Origin: Ilyonectria destructans
Taxonomy: Eukaryota > Ascomycota > Sordariomycetes > Hypocreales > Nectriaceae
DNA length: 64,000 nucleotides
Reading direction: 5' to 3'
Assembly: GCA_020740775.1 (NCBI GenBank)
Contig: JAHEWK010000017.1
Span: 620,001 to 684,000 of the forward strand
A program made the translations under genes and the position numbers. Each line of letters opens with the position of its first letter. The stretch's first letter is position 1. Below, in pieces: positions 10,615 to 20,901 of the stretch. The notes under the pieces were generated by a model that did not search any database, was not told where the DNA came from, and saw only the letters and a program-made list of their open reading frames with translations.

Positions 10615-11760
10615 TCATGCCTGCGTCTTCAAAAACTCATCGCTGAATGGGTAGTCGTTGTAGCCCACGTCCGACATGGTCAAATAAAAGGTCGCTCTGT
10701 TGTACTTGTTCAACTCAATGCCATTCTTAACTCTGAAAACCAAGTCAGGGTTGGCCAGGAAGTGTCGGCCAAATGCAATGAGCACATCCCACTTCTTGTA
10801 GTGGTCATCCAACGCCCAGCCCGCAGTCTCGGGCGTGTAGCCTCCCGCGACGAGAACAGGTGACAAGTTGTCCCAGGCCTCGAGAATGAAATCTAAAGTC
10901 TTGCCCTTGTTGGGCGCCTCGGTGCCGAGAACAATGGCAGCGGGATCGCCGGTCGCCTCGACAAGAGAGAGGTAGGCGAATTTCACATTCATCTTCTTGA
11001 GCTCCTCGACGAGGTAGGTGTACAACTCGTTGATGTCGGACTTGATGGCTCCTTGGAATCCGGCATAAGGGGAGAGGCGAATAGCCACTTTCTCGGCGCC
11101 GATGGCTGCAACAACGGCCTTGACAACCTCGAGGGTGAATCGTGATCGGTTCTCGATGGAACCACCCCACTTGTCGGTGCGCTTGTTGACAGCGTCGGAG
11201 AGGAACTGATCGAGGAGATAACCGTGAGCGGAGTGGATCTCAACACCATCTCCACCAGCGGCAACAACCCTCTTGGCGGTATCAACAAAGTCCTGAATCG
11301 TCTGAAGAATCTCCTCCTCCGTCATAGCTCTGGGTGCAACATCGCAACCTTCCAGGGGCACGTCACTGCTAGATCGGTACGGGAAACCGCGCTCGGCGAT
11401 ATAATCAGTTGTGGAAGCTCGTCCAAGTCCCCAGATCTGCTGGAAGTAGAAAGAGCCCTTAGCGTGGACGCCATCGATGATCTTCTTCCAAGCCGCAACC
11501 TGACGGTCGGTGACGAAACCAGGGACGTTGCGCTGTCCCTCTTCGGCGTGAGAAATTGAAGTGGCCTCGGAAATGACCAATGTGCCGGGCGTGGAGGCGC
11601 GGTCGGCGTAGTACTTTTCCATGAGGGGGAGTGGTGTGTGGTCATCGTCGTTGCGGTTGCGGGTCAGGGGAGGGAAGACGATGCGATGTTGGAGAGTGAC
11701 ATTGCCCATCTTCAAAGGCTTGAAGAGCCTGGACTCGGATTGGGGGGTGATGGAGCCCAT
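10615..11760 (-). CDS. Old Yellow Enzyme family NADH:flavin oxidoreductase
   Basis: Single-exon gene, 381 aa, the usual length for the family. It is a TIM-barrel FMN enzyme that reduces activated C=C bonds of enones with NAD(P)H (family knowledge). The N-terminus LFKPLKMGNVTLQHRIVFPPLTR is the typical first strand of the barrel. The active-site segment EIHSAHGYLLDQF carries an H-x-x-H substrate-binding pair, in place of H-x-x-N in some homologues, plus the proton-donor Tyr. NKRTDKWGGSIENRSRF follows, as in the family. LVAGGYTPETA and FGRHFLANPDL near the C-terminus bind FMN phosphate in homologues. No targeting signal is seen, so it is likely cytosolic. It is divergent from the GFA-type gene, with about 670 bp between starts. 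The substrate cannot be told; ergot-type and oxylipin reductases belong to the same superfamily. Confidence 0.93.
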   Translation of the reverse strand: MGSITPQSESRLFKPLKMGNVTLQHRIVFPPLTRNRNDDDHTPLPLMEKYYADRASTPGTLVISEATSISHAEEGQRNVPGFVTDRQVAAWKKIIDGVHAKGSFYFQQIWGLGRASTTDYIAERGFPYRSSSDVPLEGCDVAPRAMTEEEILQTIQDFVDTAKRVVAAGGDGVEIHSAHGYLLDQFLSDAVNKRTDKWGGSIENRSRFTLEVVKAVVAAIGAEKVAIRLSPYAGFQGAIKSDINELYTYLVEELKKMNVKFAYLSLVEATGDPAAIVLGTEAPNKGKTLDFILEAWDNLSPVLVAGGYTPETAGWALDDHYKKWDVLIAFGRHFLANPDLVFRVKNGIELNKYNRATFYLTMSDVGYNDYPFSDEFLKTQA

Positions 11761-12433
11761 TTTGCTGGTTGATTGTGTTGAAGTCGAAGTGTAGGTGGGT
11801 GTGTGTAGGTGGATGTATCACTTCAAATTGATTGCTTCGATGATGTTTGTTTTTCTGGATGGTCCAATTCTGAAATGGTCGAGGAGTCGAGTTCCTTTAT
11901 AGCTTTGCGGTGTAGCTATGTCATAGCCTGATCGGCACCATCAAAATAGAGTGAGTGGATCCGATTGATGGAGTTGTGGAACATGGTCGAACATCGCACA
12001 GACCGGAATCGCGGAGTCTCGGAGTCGCCGGCCGTGGAATCGCGGTAGTGTGAAATCTCTGGCACGATCTGCGTTTGGGTGGACGGATAAGTTCTGATGT
12101 GGGGAGTAGGACGGACATGGATTTGGCCGGTATCTCGGTTCCGAGACTCCGTTCCGCAACTCCGTCTCAAGCTCCGTCGCAAGCTCGGAAAAGCTTCCTC
12201 CGTTACAAGCTTTATTAGTGGGATTCTCATCCAGCGGTGCAGGTCCAACTGCCGTCGTCATTGAGTGAAGCACTTCATTGAACATGCTCCTAAGATAGCA
12301 AATATCTACAAAAGAGATCCAAGCCCCGCATCAAACTTCAATACCCAACTCATCATCATCACTTCTTTCTTGGCTTCAATTACAACTCTAAACAACACAC
12401 TTCTTCATCAACCAATCCAACAAAAGCAACAAA
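11761..12433. promoter_or_regulatory. Divergent intergenic promoter region
   Basis: This 673-bp stretch separates two head-to-head genes and must contain both promoters. Reading frames seen in it on the minus strand (11916-12285) overlap each other in several phases and have no domain. A palindrome-rich part near 12140-12200 repeats CTCCG/CGGAG-like words. The bases before the plus-strand ATG (12340-12433) are C/A-rich, as in fungal 5' UTRs. Confidence 0.5.
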
Positions 12434-13068
12434 ATGGCCGCCTCCGCCGACAAGTCTAAGCCTTATATCCCCCTGGCAGGGTCCGCTAGTGACGGCTGGT
12501 CCACCGACGATAAAGCCACAGCCACATGTTTCTGCGGCGCCGTCCAGCTGGCATTTGTAAGTCCAACCCCACAGAATCTACGACCCATTAACTCCCTTTT
12601 CGGGTTCATGCATCTCCTCTACTCAAAAACTAACTCCAAATCCTACAGCCTACTCATGGTCCTGGCTTGGTTAATACCTTTGTCTGCCACTGCACCGACT
12701 GCCGCAAAATCACCGCGTCCATGTTCGCATCGAACTTTACCATCGCCGACACTCACTTGGAGCATCTGCGCGGACAGGAAAACCTCAAGGCGTTTGCTCA
12801 ATCGAAAACTATCGCATCGGGCAGCTTGATGACCAACTACTTCTGCTCGACATGCGGAACCCTAATGTATCGTGTTGGTGCGGCGTTCCCGGGCCATAGC
12901 ATCCTGCGCGTTGGCACTGTCGATGATTTCAACTTGCATGAGACAAAGTTGAAGCCTAGGGTTGAGCAGTTTATTGAGGATCGTGTGTGCTGGCTCTCTA
13001 ATTTGCAAGGGGTAAAGCAGCACGTTGGAATTGCATTTAAACCGAGGAAGCTGGCTGGAGTATTATGA
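12434..13068 (+). CDS. GFA/CENP-V domain protein (Mss4-like fold)
   Basis: Two exons, 12434-12556 and 12649-13068, with a 92-nt intron (GTAAGT donor, CTAAC branch, CAG acceptor); 180 aa. The family is named after glutathione-dependent formaldehyde-activating enzyme and has a zinc-binding Mss4-like fold. Zinc ligands visible: CFCGAVQ at about 33-39, the CHCTDCRKITAS block after the splice, and YFCSTCGTLMY. The intron falls exactly in the conserved region between the first two motifs, and splicing gives AFPTHGPGLVNTFVCHC, supporting the model. Most fungal members have no proven activity, so a formaldehyde role is uncertain. No signal peptide is seen. Confidence 0.9.
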
Positions 13069-13892
13069 GCTAGTGCGCTTATTAGTTCAATTGGTTTCAA
13101 TATCTTTTATTTCATTCAAGATTTAAGTGGTAGACCAACCGTGAAATGTGATAAGACAGGGCCAACGTCAGAAGAAGGTCAATTGCAGCCGGAATTTCAA
13201 GCGTGGCACAATATCAGCCTCAAACCCACAAGATCCATCTAACAATTACTACGACTTGGGAAGCATCTAACGGCCAGGGAAAGTAGGTAATGCAATTTGA
13301 ATTAAATTTGAGACTGGTTGAAATGGTGAACAAGTTAGGATGTGAGATCGCATGCAATCAGAGAACTGTGACAGTGCGATATGGCTATAGGGTAGGAAGA
13401 CTTCATTCCCGGCCAAGCTATGAGAACCCCTGTCGGCGTCTTAAACCCCTGTTCTATAGACGGACCTTGTCGGGGTTAGGACGGCAGTGACGCTTGGCAT
13501 CAATAACAGTATAAGTCTATGAGGAATAGATATATGCTCAGAATGCTCAGGCTACTAAGGATGCAGCAAGATTACTACTATTACTTTCGGAGGGTTGCTC
13601 TACGGAAGACGTGGCCAGGAGATCAAACCCTTCATCATAGTTGATAATCAATACAGCTCTATCTCACTGGGATGACATCATATACTCTGAAATCTAGGGG
13701 AGGGGGAGCATTCAATGCGAGGTGGTCTTAACTGGTTCAGGGGGCATTGGTACGATGTTCGTCACTAAGGAGAATTGCAGGGCTCTTGGAAGTGTAGTTA
13801 GCAGGTTCTAACCTACATTCAAGTAACACGGTTGAATGGTCGGATGGTGACATTTATGTTTTTCATGTCATCTTATGGTCTCTTACCCACCG
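13069..13892. other. Intergenic, nothing recognised
   Basis: 3' flank of the GFA-type gene followed by sequence without a supported gene. Short frames at 13290-13490 and 13832-14032 have no domain, and the latter overlaps the minus-strand remnant that ends at 13893. Confidence 0.4.
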
Positions 13893-14168
13893 TCACGCAA
13901 CTGCTCTTTCTCCAACTAGAAGTTCCAAATCGGACTTGCCAGAAAATAACTGGGCCTCAGGCTCCATGTCGGTCTCATTCCCAGGGCCGTCACAGCTGTC
14001 GTCGTCAGAGCCGTCAGAGCCGTCGTCGCTAGAGCCATAGGTAGGCGTGTGCAGAGATTCCCTCTCCACTGAATCATCTAAGTCATCCTGGAGATCATGT
14101 TCTGGATCAGCCTCGTTCCCATCGTCGTAGTCGTGGGAGACCGTGGTATAGCGATAAACAGATCGATC
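13893..14168 (-). pseudogene. Acidic C-terminal coding remnant
   Basis: A minus-strand frame is open from 14168 down to a TGA at 13893 (about 91 codons) and has a protein-like composition: Asp/Glu-rich with Ser-Asp-Asp clusters (GSSDDGSDGSDDD), ending in LLVGERAVA. It has no ATG and begins right after an in-frame TGA. A second piece in another phase just upstream (about 14366-14252) reads PFILDNLSCLQAVAFCFSK and also looks coding. The two pieces do not join with good splice sites, so I take this as the decayed 3' end of an unknown gene. No family was recognised. Confidence 0.35.
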
Positions 14169-14461
14169 TCACCCTGGGGCTGTGTTCCGGGTCGTCCTCG
14201 GTCGCATTTGTGGACGTGGGCGGGCTCTCTGGACGAGATGTTCGTCACGATTCACTCAGGCCCTGTCACACCGCCAAGGAAGGTTCCGCACTTGGAGAAA
14301 CAGAAGGCAACGGCTTGCAGACACGAGAGATTGTCTAATATGAACGGGCGGGGTCCAACATGGTAGAAGGGATGAACAAGGCGCTTATATAACACATTGC
14401 TATCTTGCATATGCGTTTAGTTAATTTTTCCAGTGCTCTCTTACAATCTTCATTTCCCGAC

Positions 14462-15397
14462 TTAGACCATTGGCTTGTGAACAGGTTGTGTTGATGGGTC
14501 GATCAATACCGTGGTTGATCCGGTCATACTCTGCCGGACATCGTGGTCGGTGCTCCCGGACGAATTCTCGACTTGGCTGGAAGGATCATCGACCTGAGCG
14601 TGCTCAGTGCTCCCGTGCTGTGGCGATGAGTTGTGAAAATGTTTCGTAAGATGTCCCTTCGACATCACCACCACAGATAAACAGGCTTGTATGAACGTTA
14701 TATGCGGCCATTCAAGCATAACAGCACCCGAGACTAAGAATACGCCGATGGTAATGGAAACATACCACAGCATTTTCCACTCCGCCCCGCGAAACCATTT
14801 TGACAGCGTCCACCTGGGACGTGTTCAGGTCACCCGACTAGGTCTCTCCTCCATTTCGTGGACATTTCTTCCCTCCATTCGCAATGCCTTCAACGTATTC
14901 TTGATGTAGTATGACTTGCATATTGCGATTGTCATAGTGATCACTGCCACCAAGTGAGTAGTGATCAGGGGTAAAGCTGTTATGTCGACCTGATGGAAGA
15001 ATAGCAAGATAACACTTGCCGGGGCCTCCGTCAACCCAACCATTATAACAGCACGCGTTACCCAACGCCGATCGATGAGTTTACGGTGGACTCCCAAGAT
15101 CATCGTAGCCTACTCCAACTTAGTAATCATGGATATGAGGACGTCGTTTCTTACCTCAATCACATTCAAGCTCCAGAGGCAAAGGCCTTTCCACAGCTTT
15201 AGGAATTGCTCTCGCAGCGCAGCGTCCAGTGTTACAACCTTGGGGAGTATGAAAATGCCCAGCAGTATTACGATAGATGCTATCGTAAATGCCAACCATT
15301 GTTGCCTTGCTTCATGCTTCCAACAGTGATAAACGAGGCAACAAACGAGAATAATAGATACGATGGCACTATCGATGATCTGGAAGTAAATTGCCAT
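14462..15397 (-). pseudogene. Multi-pass membrane protein gene with two in-frame stops
   Basis: A single phase can be read from ATG 15397 to the TAA at 14462 (312 codons). It is interrupted only by TAG at 15112-15110 and TGA at 14827-14825. Three open stretches of 95, 92 and 103 codons result, all in the same phase. Coding character persists across both breaks. Hydrophobic segments include IIDSAIVSIILVCCLVYHCW, WLAFTIASIVILLGIFIL, AVIMVGLTEAPASVILLFF, LPLITTHLVAVITMTIAI and WYVSITIGVFLVSGAVML, followed by a polar tail. This suggests an integral membrane protein with five to seven spans; no family was recognised. Both stops are one C-to-T change from a sense codon (CAG, CGA). No intron of credible length removes either stop. 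It may be a pseudogene, or the two stops may be assembly errors. Confidence 0.6.
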
Positions 15398-15955
15398 GAT
15401 TGGGTAATGAGAATGGATAATGCTAGAGTAAGCTGAATCCCGTTTTATATTAGAGGCAACTCGGCCACCCTGGTTGAGCTCACCAAAAGATCATCCTTAG
15501 GAGGCGATACAGTAGCCAAGGAGCTCCAGGAGACGAAGTTGTTGTTTGGCGTCTTAAATGCCAATGAGAAAATGACTGCTGCCCCTCGAGCAGCATTTGG
15601 TGTTCCGGCGGAGATAACCTAGTTGCAAAAGGGCCAGGCGGTGATGTAAGAGAACTTGAAATACAGGCCGCGGCTTTTAGTTATCAGGTCATGGCCAGCT
15701 GCCAGACCAATCGGCCAGCTGGACAACTTCAGAGTACCTAATACAAGCTGACCGTGATGGCCGTACCAACGGGGCAGGTGTGCAATAGTATTCTAATTTG
15801 CAATCAAAATCAAGCTAAGTCTTATTAGTTCAAGCTTGTTTGGGAATATAGTTTCTCCAATCTCTAGTACTGTACTGACGTAGAGGCCGCCATGTTGTTC
15901 TGGCGTTCTGCTCCCTCAAGGAAAGCCTTAAAGTAGCCAAGTTGCTACCATGGAG
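15398..15955. other. Intergenic, nothing recognised
   Basis: Upstream flank of the membrane-protein pseudogene and 3' flank of a copia relic. No supported gene, repeat or RNA was seen. Confidence 0.4.
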
Positions 15956-16200
15956 TCAAAATAACACGATTATAGAGACCATCGCATAAATGTGAAGATG
16001 GCAGAAGAGATCTCCTGTCGGATCGTAAAGGTCGCTACTATCTACGCAGCTGCCATTCTTGCAGAGCTTAAGTCTAGACATGATGTTGACGGGAAAATTA
16101 GGAATGAACAGGGCATCCATGAGGTGAATTGTGGTTTCCACCTACCACTTATTTGCATAGGTAACTTTGACTGTTCCTCTACTAGATGGGAAGGCTTTCC
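15956..16200 (-). mobile_element. Decayed copia pol fragment
   Basis: A minus-strand frame reads GTVKVTYANKW, a stop, then ETTIHLMDALFIPNFPVN and a following DLYDPTGDLFCHL. This is the stretch between the protease and the GAG-pre-integrase part of fungal copia Pol (family knowledge). It is unlike the matching part of the intact element at 4738-9791 in sequence, so it comes from a different copia family. It has an in-frame stop and neither LTR is visible nearby. Confidence 0.6.
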
Positions 16201-16383
16201 TACCACTAGTGAGGAGGGCGGTTCATGTTGTAGGCCGTAGTGGACTGATTCATTTATTGACTTGGTGACGCAATTTACGCTCGTCAGCCAGGTGGGAACA
16301 AAATTATCTTTAACTACGTACTGATGGCACCGCGCATCAAGAGCATATGAGATGCTCCCCGTCGGCGAGATTTGTGTTAGCTA
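16201..16383. other. Short spacer downstream of HET gene
   Basis: 3' flank of the HET-domain gene; no feature seen. Confidence 0.3.
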
Positions 16384-18581
16384 CTACACTATCTCGACAT
16401 CTTCTTGACGCCATAACCTGGAAGGTATTGCCACCACACCTATCCCGATACGCACATATCGCCGCAATGAGCCGAAACACGTAACTGGCTGAAGAAGGAT
16501 AACATGATATGCGTCCTCGTAGACAAACTCTGCATTGGACAGACGACAAACAGCATTGGTTTCCCTTTTTACCGCAATGCAATAGACCGAATTGCAATCT
16601 TGGACGACATCGAGATCCATTATGGCCCAACCAGCACGATCCGGGTTCTTATATGGCGGGCTCAAGGACCCGTCGCTGGGGATTGCCACCATCTGCTTCC
16701 CGTATATGGATCCTCCATTTTGTCTGCAATTCGAGTACCCCTTGAAATCTAGCTTGAAGAATGACTTGTAAGGATGAGAAAATCGACGGGTTCTCGCGAC
16801 AAAGTCAAGGGTGCCAGATTTTAGGTGAGTCACTGGACCCTTCAGATAGAGAGCACCCGACGGTCGTACAGACAGTTCTTCAAGCGTATCCGATAGATGC
16901 TCCTGATGATGGGTTCTGAAAGGCTCCCCAGAGAGCTGGAAGCGAATGGGGCCTTTCAGGTTCGCCCAAGTCCATGAGGGGAGATGTGACCGTTCGCGGT
17001 CAGGGCTAGACGGGCTGTCATCGGAAACCTTCCACAATAGAGATTCTGGTAGATCTGCTGTCCACATTCCAGCAAAGTACGTGTCTTTCCTTTGTTGCTG
17101 AAGCAAGTTTGCTAGTCCTTGTATAGCGATTAACCTGTCTGACTTGAAAGTTAAGTCCATTTTTGTGTATTCTTCCACCAACTCTCCCCAGTTTTGCAGG
17201 GACGGCCTTTTCAGGTTCAGTCGATAACCTCGCTCATCGGTGCACATGGCTCGGCATGACCACACAATTGAGTTTTCCTGAAAGATCAGAGTTCGTCGGG
17301 ACAGTGCCCATTCCTGCATCACCCAGGCTCTCTTGAAGAGCGGGGACGACTCCAAGGAATGCGATTTTTGTTCCCGTCCTAATGGCCAAGAGGCGACGAA
17401 GAAAGACCCTGTGAGTTTATCGTCCATGAAAAAGGGCAGACGGGCAGCGTTGGAGACTTCTGGGCTTTCCTCGACGGCGAGAAGCTTATATGCTCCTGTC
17501 TCATCATTCGGGTGCGACGAGAGCTGCCGTGCCGCCGTATACGACAGAGAGGTTCCATCGACGAAGCATCCCTCGGTGCTGTCCTGAGCATCAGCGGCCG
17601 CAAAGGTAATTGCGGCATTCTGGTAAATGGCACCCATTTTGTTGCTCTCGCTTTTCCAGTCATGCTTATCGTCCTGGATAATGCACAAAGAGTCAATCCA
17701 TAAATAACGGATCCCAAGTGCCCTCGCCAGCAGAACTGCGTGTTGGAATGTCTTTGGAAGCGAAGCAAATTCAATCATGCTCAAATGATTCTTGAGATTC
17801 GCTCGTGTAGTCGTTAGCGGTCGGTTTTCTGGCTTTCCCCAGCAGTGGCTCAATGCGGCCCATGTGCCTTGCATGCCATTTGACTCTACTAGCCGCAGGC
17901 TGGAAGGACTACTTGTCGGAGCTGTATCTAGCACCCTTGTGGGGAGGCGGTTTCTTTGCGTCGTGGTGGATGCACTGTCAACCCCGGATTTATCACAACC
18001 TGTGTGATTCTCTAGGCAGGATTTGAACCATGTCTGACAAAGCGAGAGCGAATCGTGAAGGCCAGAATTCACCAATCGTTCTTCACGCCAGACGGAAGTC
18101 CCCAGTGACTCGGGGCAGCCTATGAACGGCCCGCGTTAATTAGACTGATGCTGAAGACTCGGACCTGATGCATGTACTTGCCTCTCGGAGCAAAGATTTG
18201 AAGTGGAACGGGCGGATAAACTCTCGTTCCGTCTTTCAAATTTCCCAACCCAGATCTGTCTCTTCGGACTGACACAAAGAGAGACCTGAGTACATATCGG
18301 TGCGGATTTGAGATTGCTCCCTCAACAGGCGCATCGTCTCGCACCCAACACGGGACTATCTCTGCGCTGAAACTGCCGTCCAGAGGGTTGTCTTCATCTT
18401 CTCGCGTGTATCTGCTCTGCAACAACGAGCACATCGGGCAACTGTTGTGGTCCAAGTCCCGGACTTGCCTGAAGGGGCGGTCATGACGGATGGATTTTTG
18501 GGATGATGTGTCCTCATGGCCAGCCGATATGACGTTGGACAACTTTTTAGCAAGTTCAACGCATGCTCCACATAGTGACAT
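16384..18581 (-). CDS. HET-domain (heterokaryon incompatibility) protein
   Basis: Two exons, 18581-18182 and 18119-16384, giving 711 aa. The 62-nt intron is of the rare GC-AG type: exon end AGAG, donor GCAAGT, acceptor TAG. The nearby GTACAT donor would put the second exon out of frame. The N-terminal 130 residues hold two Cys clusters (CGAC; CPMC) as in many HET proteins. The HET domain starts near residue 216 with WAALSHCWG and continues LPKTFQHAVLLARALGI, YLWIDSLCIIQDD and MGAIYQNAAITFAA. The C-terminal part contains WVMQEWALSRRTLIF, SWTWANLKG and a region seen in full-length fungal HET proteins. HET proteins trigger cell death after fusion of unlike strains (family knowledge); an allelic role here is not shown. 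The frame is intact. Confidence 0.92.
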
Positions 18582-18750
18582 TCTCCTTAATAATCAAGTT
18601 CTTCTAGTTGCTGCCAAGTTTGTGGTTTGTTACGAAACAAGGGAGAGTATAGGAAGCAGCCGCAAGGACTGTCTCGCCCGAAAATCCCGCTAGGCAGCAA
18701 CGCCACACACGTGAGTAGCTGAGGTACGAAGTACTTATCGCCTTCAGGTA

Positions 18751-19062
18751 TCAAGCGGGGCACTTGTCGCGAGTATTGAGGCCCATAGGGCTGTTGGAAT
18801 TGATGACCACATCAGATCCATTACTGCGGACTTTGATGATTATTCCGGTATATCCACTAAGCAAGCTTCTCTGCTTTCTGTCCGGCCCAGGACGCGTCCA
18901 GACTATGCCCCAGGCATACTTGGTGATCAACTCTTGGGCTGGCTTCCAATATTCGTTCTGCGGCGACTCGACGGCTTTGGTGACGTATTGCTCGCCGAGA
19001 ACCTCTCCACGCACTTCCAAGCCCTTCTTGAAGGTTTCGCTGAACTCTTGATTGTCAGACAT
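18751..19062 (-). pseudogene. Truncated carboxymuconolactone decarboxylase-like gene
   Basis: Encodes 103 aa. Residues 1-70 match the start of gamma-carboxymuconolactone decarboxylase/AhpD-like proteins: FKKGLEVRGEVLGEQYV, a QELITKYAWGIVWTRPGPD stretch, then KQRSLL. In complete members KQRSLL is followed by about 60 residues with the helix and catalytic Cys/His region. Here an unrelated-looking 23-residue run comes first, then MGLNTRDKCPA and a stop, so the C-terminal half is missing. A splice that restores the family motif was looked for, but no donor/acceptor pair keeps the phase. It is likely a broken gene. It lies 170 bp upstream of the HET gene on the same strand. Confidence 0.6.
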
Positions 19063-20901
19063 GATCGTTGTAAGCTGACCTTTGATAGTTGCAGGGAAAC
19101 AAAGTGGTGTATTGGCGGATTAGAGATTCGCATGTGATTATATACTACTCCTAGATACCCTGGAACCGGACCAGAGTCTCTCGGCCGTCCGGTCCGATTG
19201 CGGAGCCCCCGAGGCCGGTACTCGGAAGTCCGTTCGGTCGGTTTCCGTGACACTATATGTTTCCATCGCCCATATCCAACAAACTTCTTCAAAGGCCGTA
19301 TCACATCAAAATACACCACGACCATTAACCAAAATGCGATGACAGTCTCTGCAGGTAGTGGTGCCCTCATGGGCAGCGTTGATTGGCTCATGAGGTGGTG
19401 CCAGTCTGACAATGTCTTGGCTGATACTACCGTCTTGGTATAGCGCTACGAGGGAGAGCTTTAACACCTGGCGTCTCTTGAATCGTGTTTGAAGACTTGG
19501 TCTGTAGAACTAGTCATATATCCACGACTCTCATAACAGGAGGTCCACGCTAGTACGCTGCCCGCGAAGAAGAATCGGAAGCACCAGAAACGTGCCCCGA
19601 TACAGCACTGGTCCCATCTTTCTAAACTTTGTCGTAGGTCTGCGAATAGAAGATGGCGGTTTAACAAGACTGCAACCCATAAAAGAACCATACAACCAGC
19701 AGTCGGGCACGTGTCCGGATCCAGCTTAGCCGAAAAGAAGTCGTACAACAGCGAATGAAAGGCAGCCGACGACACACCAGAGTGCGAGATTTTGGGACGT
19801 GGGGCACGGCTGCTATAGTGTCCGGCGATATTAAACCCAGTAGGCCCGGGAATGACAGGGGTTAGGACAGGGAGGAGGCGTGGATGGCTGGAGTGCAAAT
19901 ATGAGAAGGATTTCAGGACAACAAGGATGATTTTCTTGTGATATATTCCATTGGAGGTCTTTTTCGGCTCGGCTAATATTTTCCGATAACACATATGGTT
20001 TATCTATCATTTCCACCAACTTTTATTTCCTCGTCAATCACTTTGATAATCTACATCTTCAACGTAGGGCAAAGAAGTCTCCGAGAGAATGAGCAAACCC
20101 ACTTCCTTAATAGCTATAAGCTCGTCAAACCGTACGCGTCCCTTGTCGATTGATGCGAATTCGGGTCCTGGTGCACTGGTTCATGCGGCCTTGTACTCAA
20201 TAGGGTTAAACACCCCCATGATCCTGTGGATAGCAGTGGATATCACAGGGATAGGACGACCCCCGAACAGCCGACGAGGATACAGGGAGCGTACGCGTGT
20301 CCCTAGCTTACTCTTGGAAATTGCACCGAAACAGGCCTTTGTTAGGGTGTGATTGCCGTCAATAGATGGATTAGACAAGCACATCTCATGATCAGATAAG
20401 ATAACAGCCCTAGTTGGCTCCAGTAAATCATCCACTCCCTCGCGGCCAGCCTCGTACGTGCAGTTCCCACCAGACGGTAGGGAGCGGGCTTGCGAACTGC
20501 CGTTATACCCGTTGTGTGGATGGTATCGGGCTAGAGAATACGATTTTTATTATTTGTGCTGCTTAGTAGGAGGATATCCTCACCAGGTTACTTGCACCTT
20601 TAAATATTCTAGTGTCTGCAGAATTTTCCCTCCACCGAGTTTGGAGGTTTAAATCCATTACGGAAGACGTGAGTGGGACTGTGGATGGTCTGTTGCTCTT
20701 CAGCTTGTCGGCTATGCTGGCCGGAAAGGGCCGCGTAGTAATTACTCCATGCGTTCATTGTTTTATGTATATATCACATCGACCTTTGCTGATCTTATGC
20801 AGTTCCCCTCTCATATCACCAACCAGCCCTTTGCGCCAGGTTTGGTGGAGGCAATTCTGCCAGGTTTCTTCCTCAGGTCATTCACCACTTGAGACGTCAC
20901 G
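19063..20901. other. Long intergenic region upstream of MFS gene
   Basis: A minus-strand frame at 19461-19994 (177 codons) has a few hydrophobic runs but no known domain and may be chance. Another at 20181-20435 looks slightly protein-like and ends in a TGA, after which the phase stays open to about 20090; no family was recognised. The last 300 bases hold the promoter of the siderophore-type carrier. Confidence 0.35.
20394..20404 (+). promoter_or_regulatory. Two overlapping GATA-type motifs
   Basis: AGATAAGATAA contains two overlapping AGATAA words, about 500 bp upstream of the siderophore-type carrier start. Fungal siderophore carriers are often repressed by an iron-sensing GATA factor binding such words (family knowledge). 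A functional site here is only inferred. Confidence 0.3.

Noticed and set aside
11916..12285. Overlapping minus frames of 65-114 codons
   Set aside because: Three phases are open at once in a promoter between divergent genes, and none has recognisable content.
19461..19994. 177-codon minus frame as a gene
   Set aside because: No domain, unusual Cys/Phe-rich composition and no splice support; kept only as a note in the intergenic entry.
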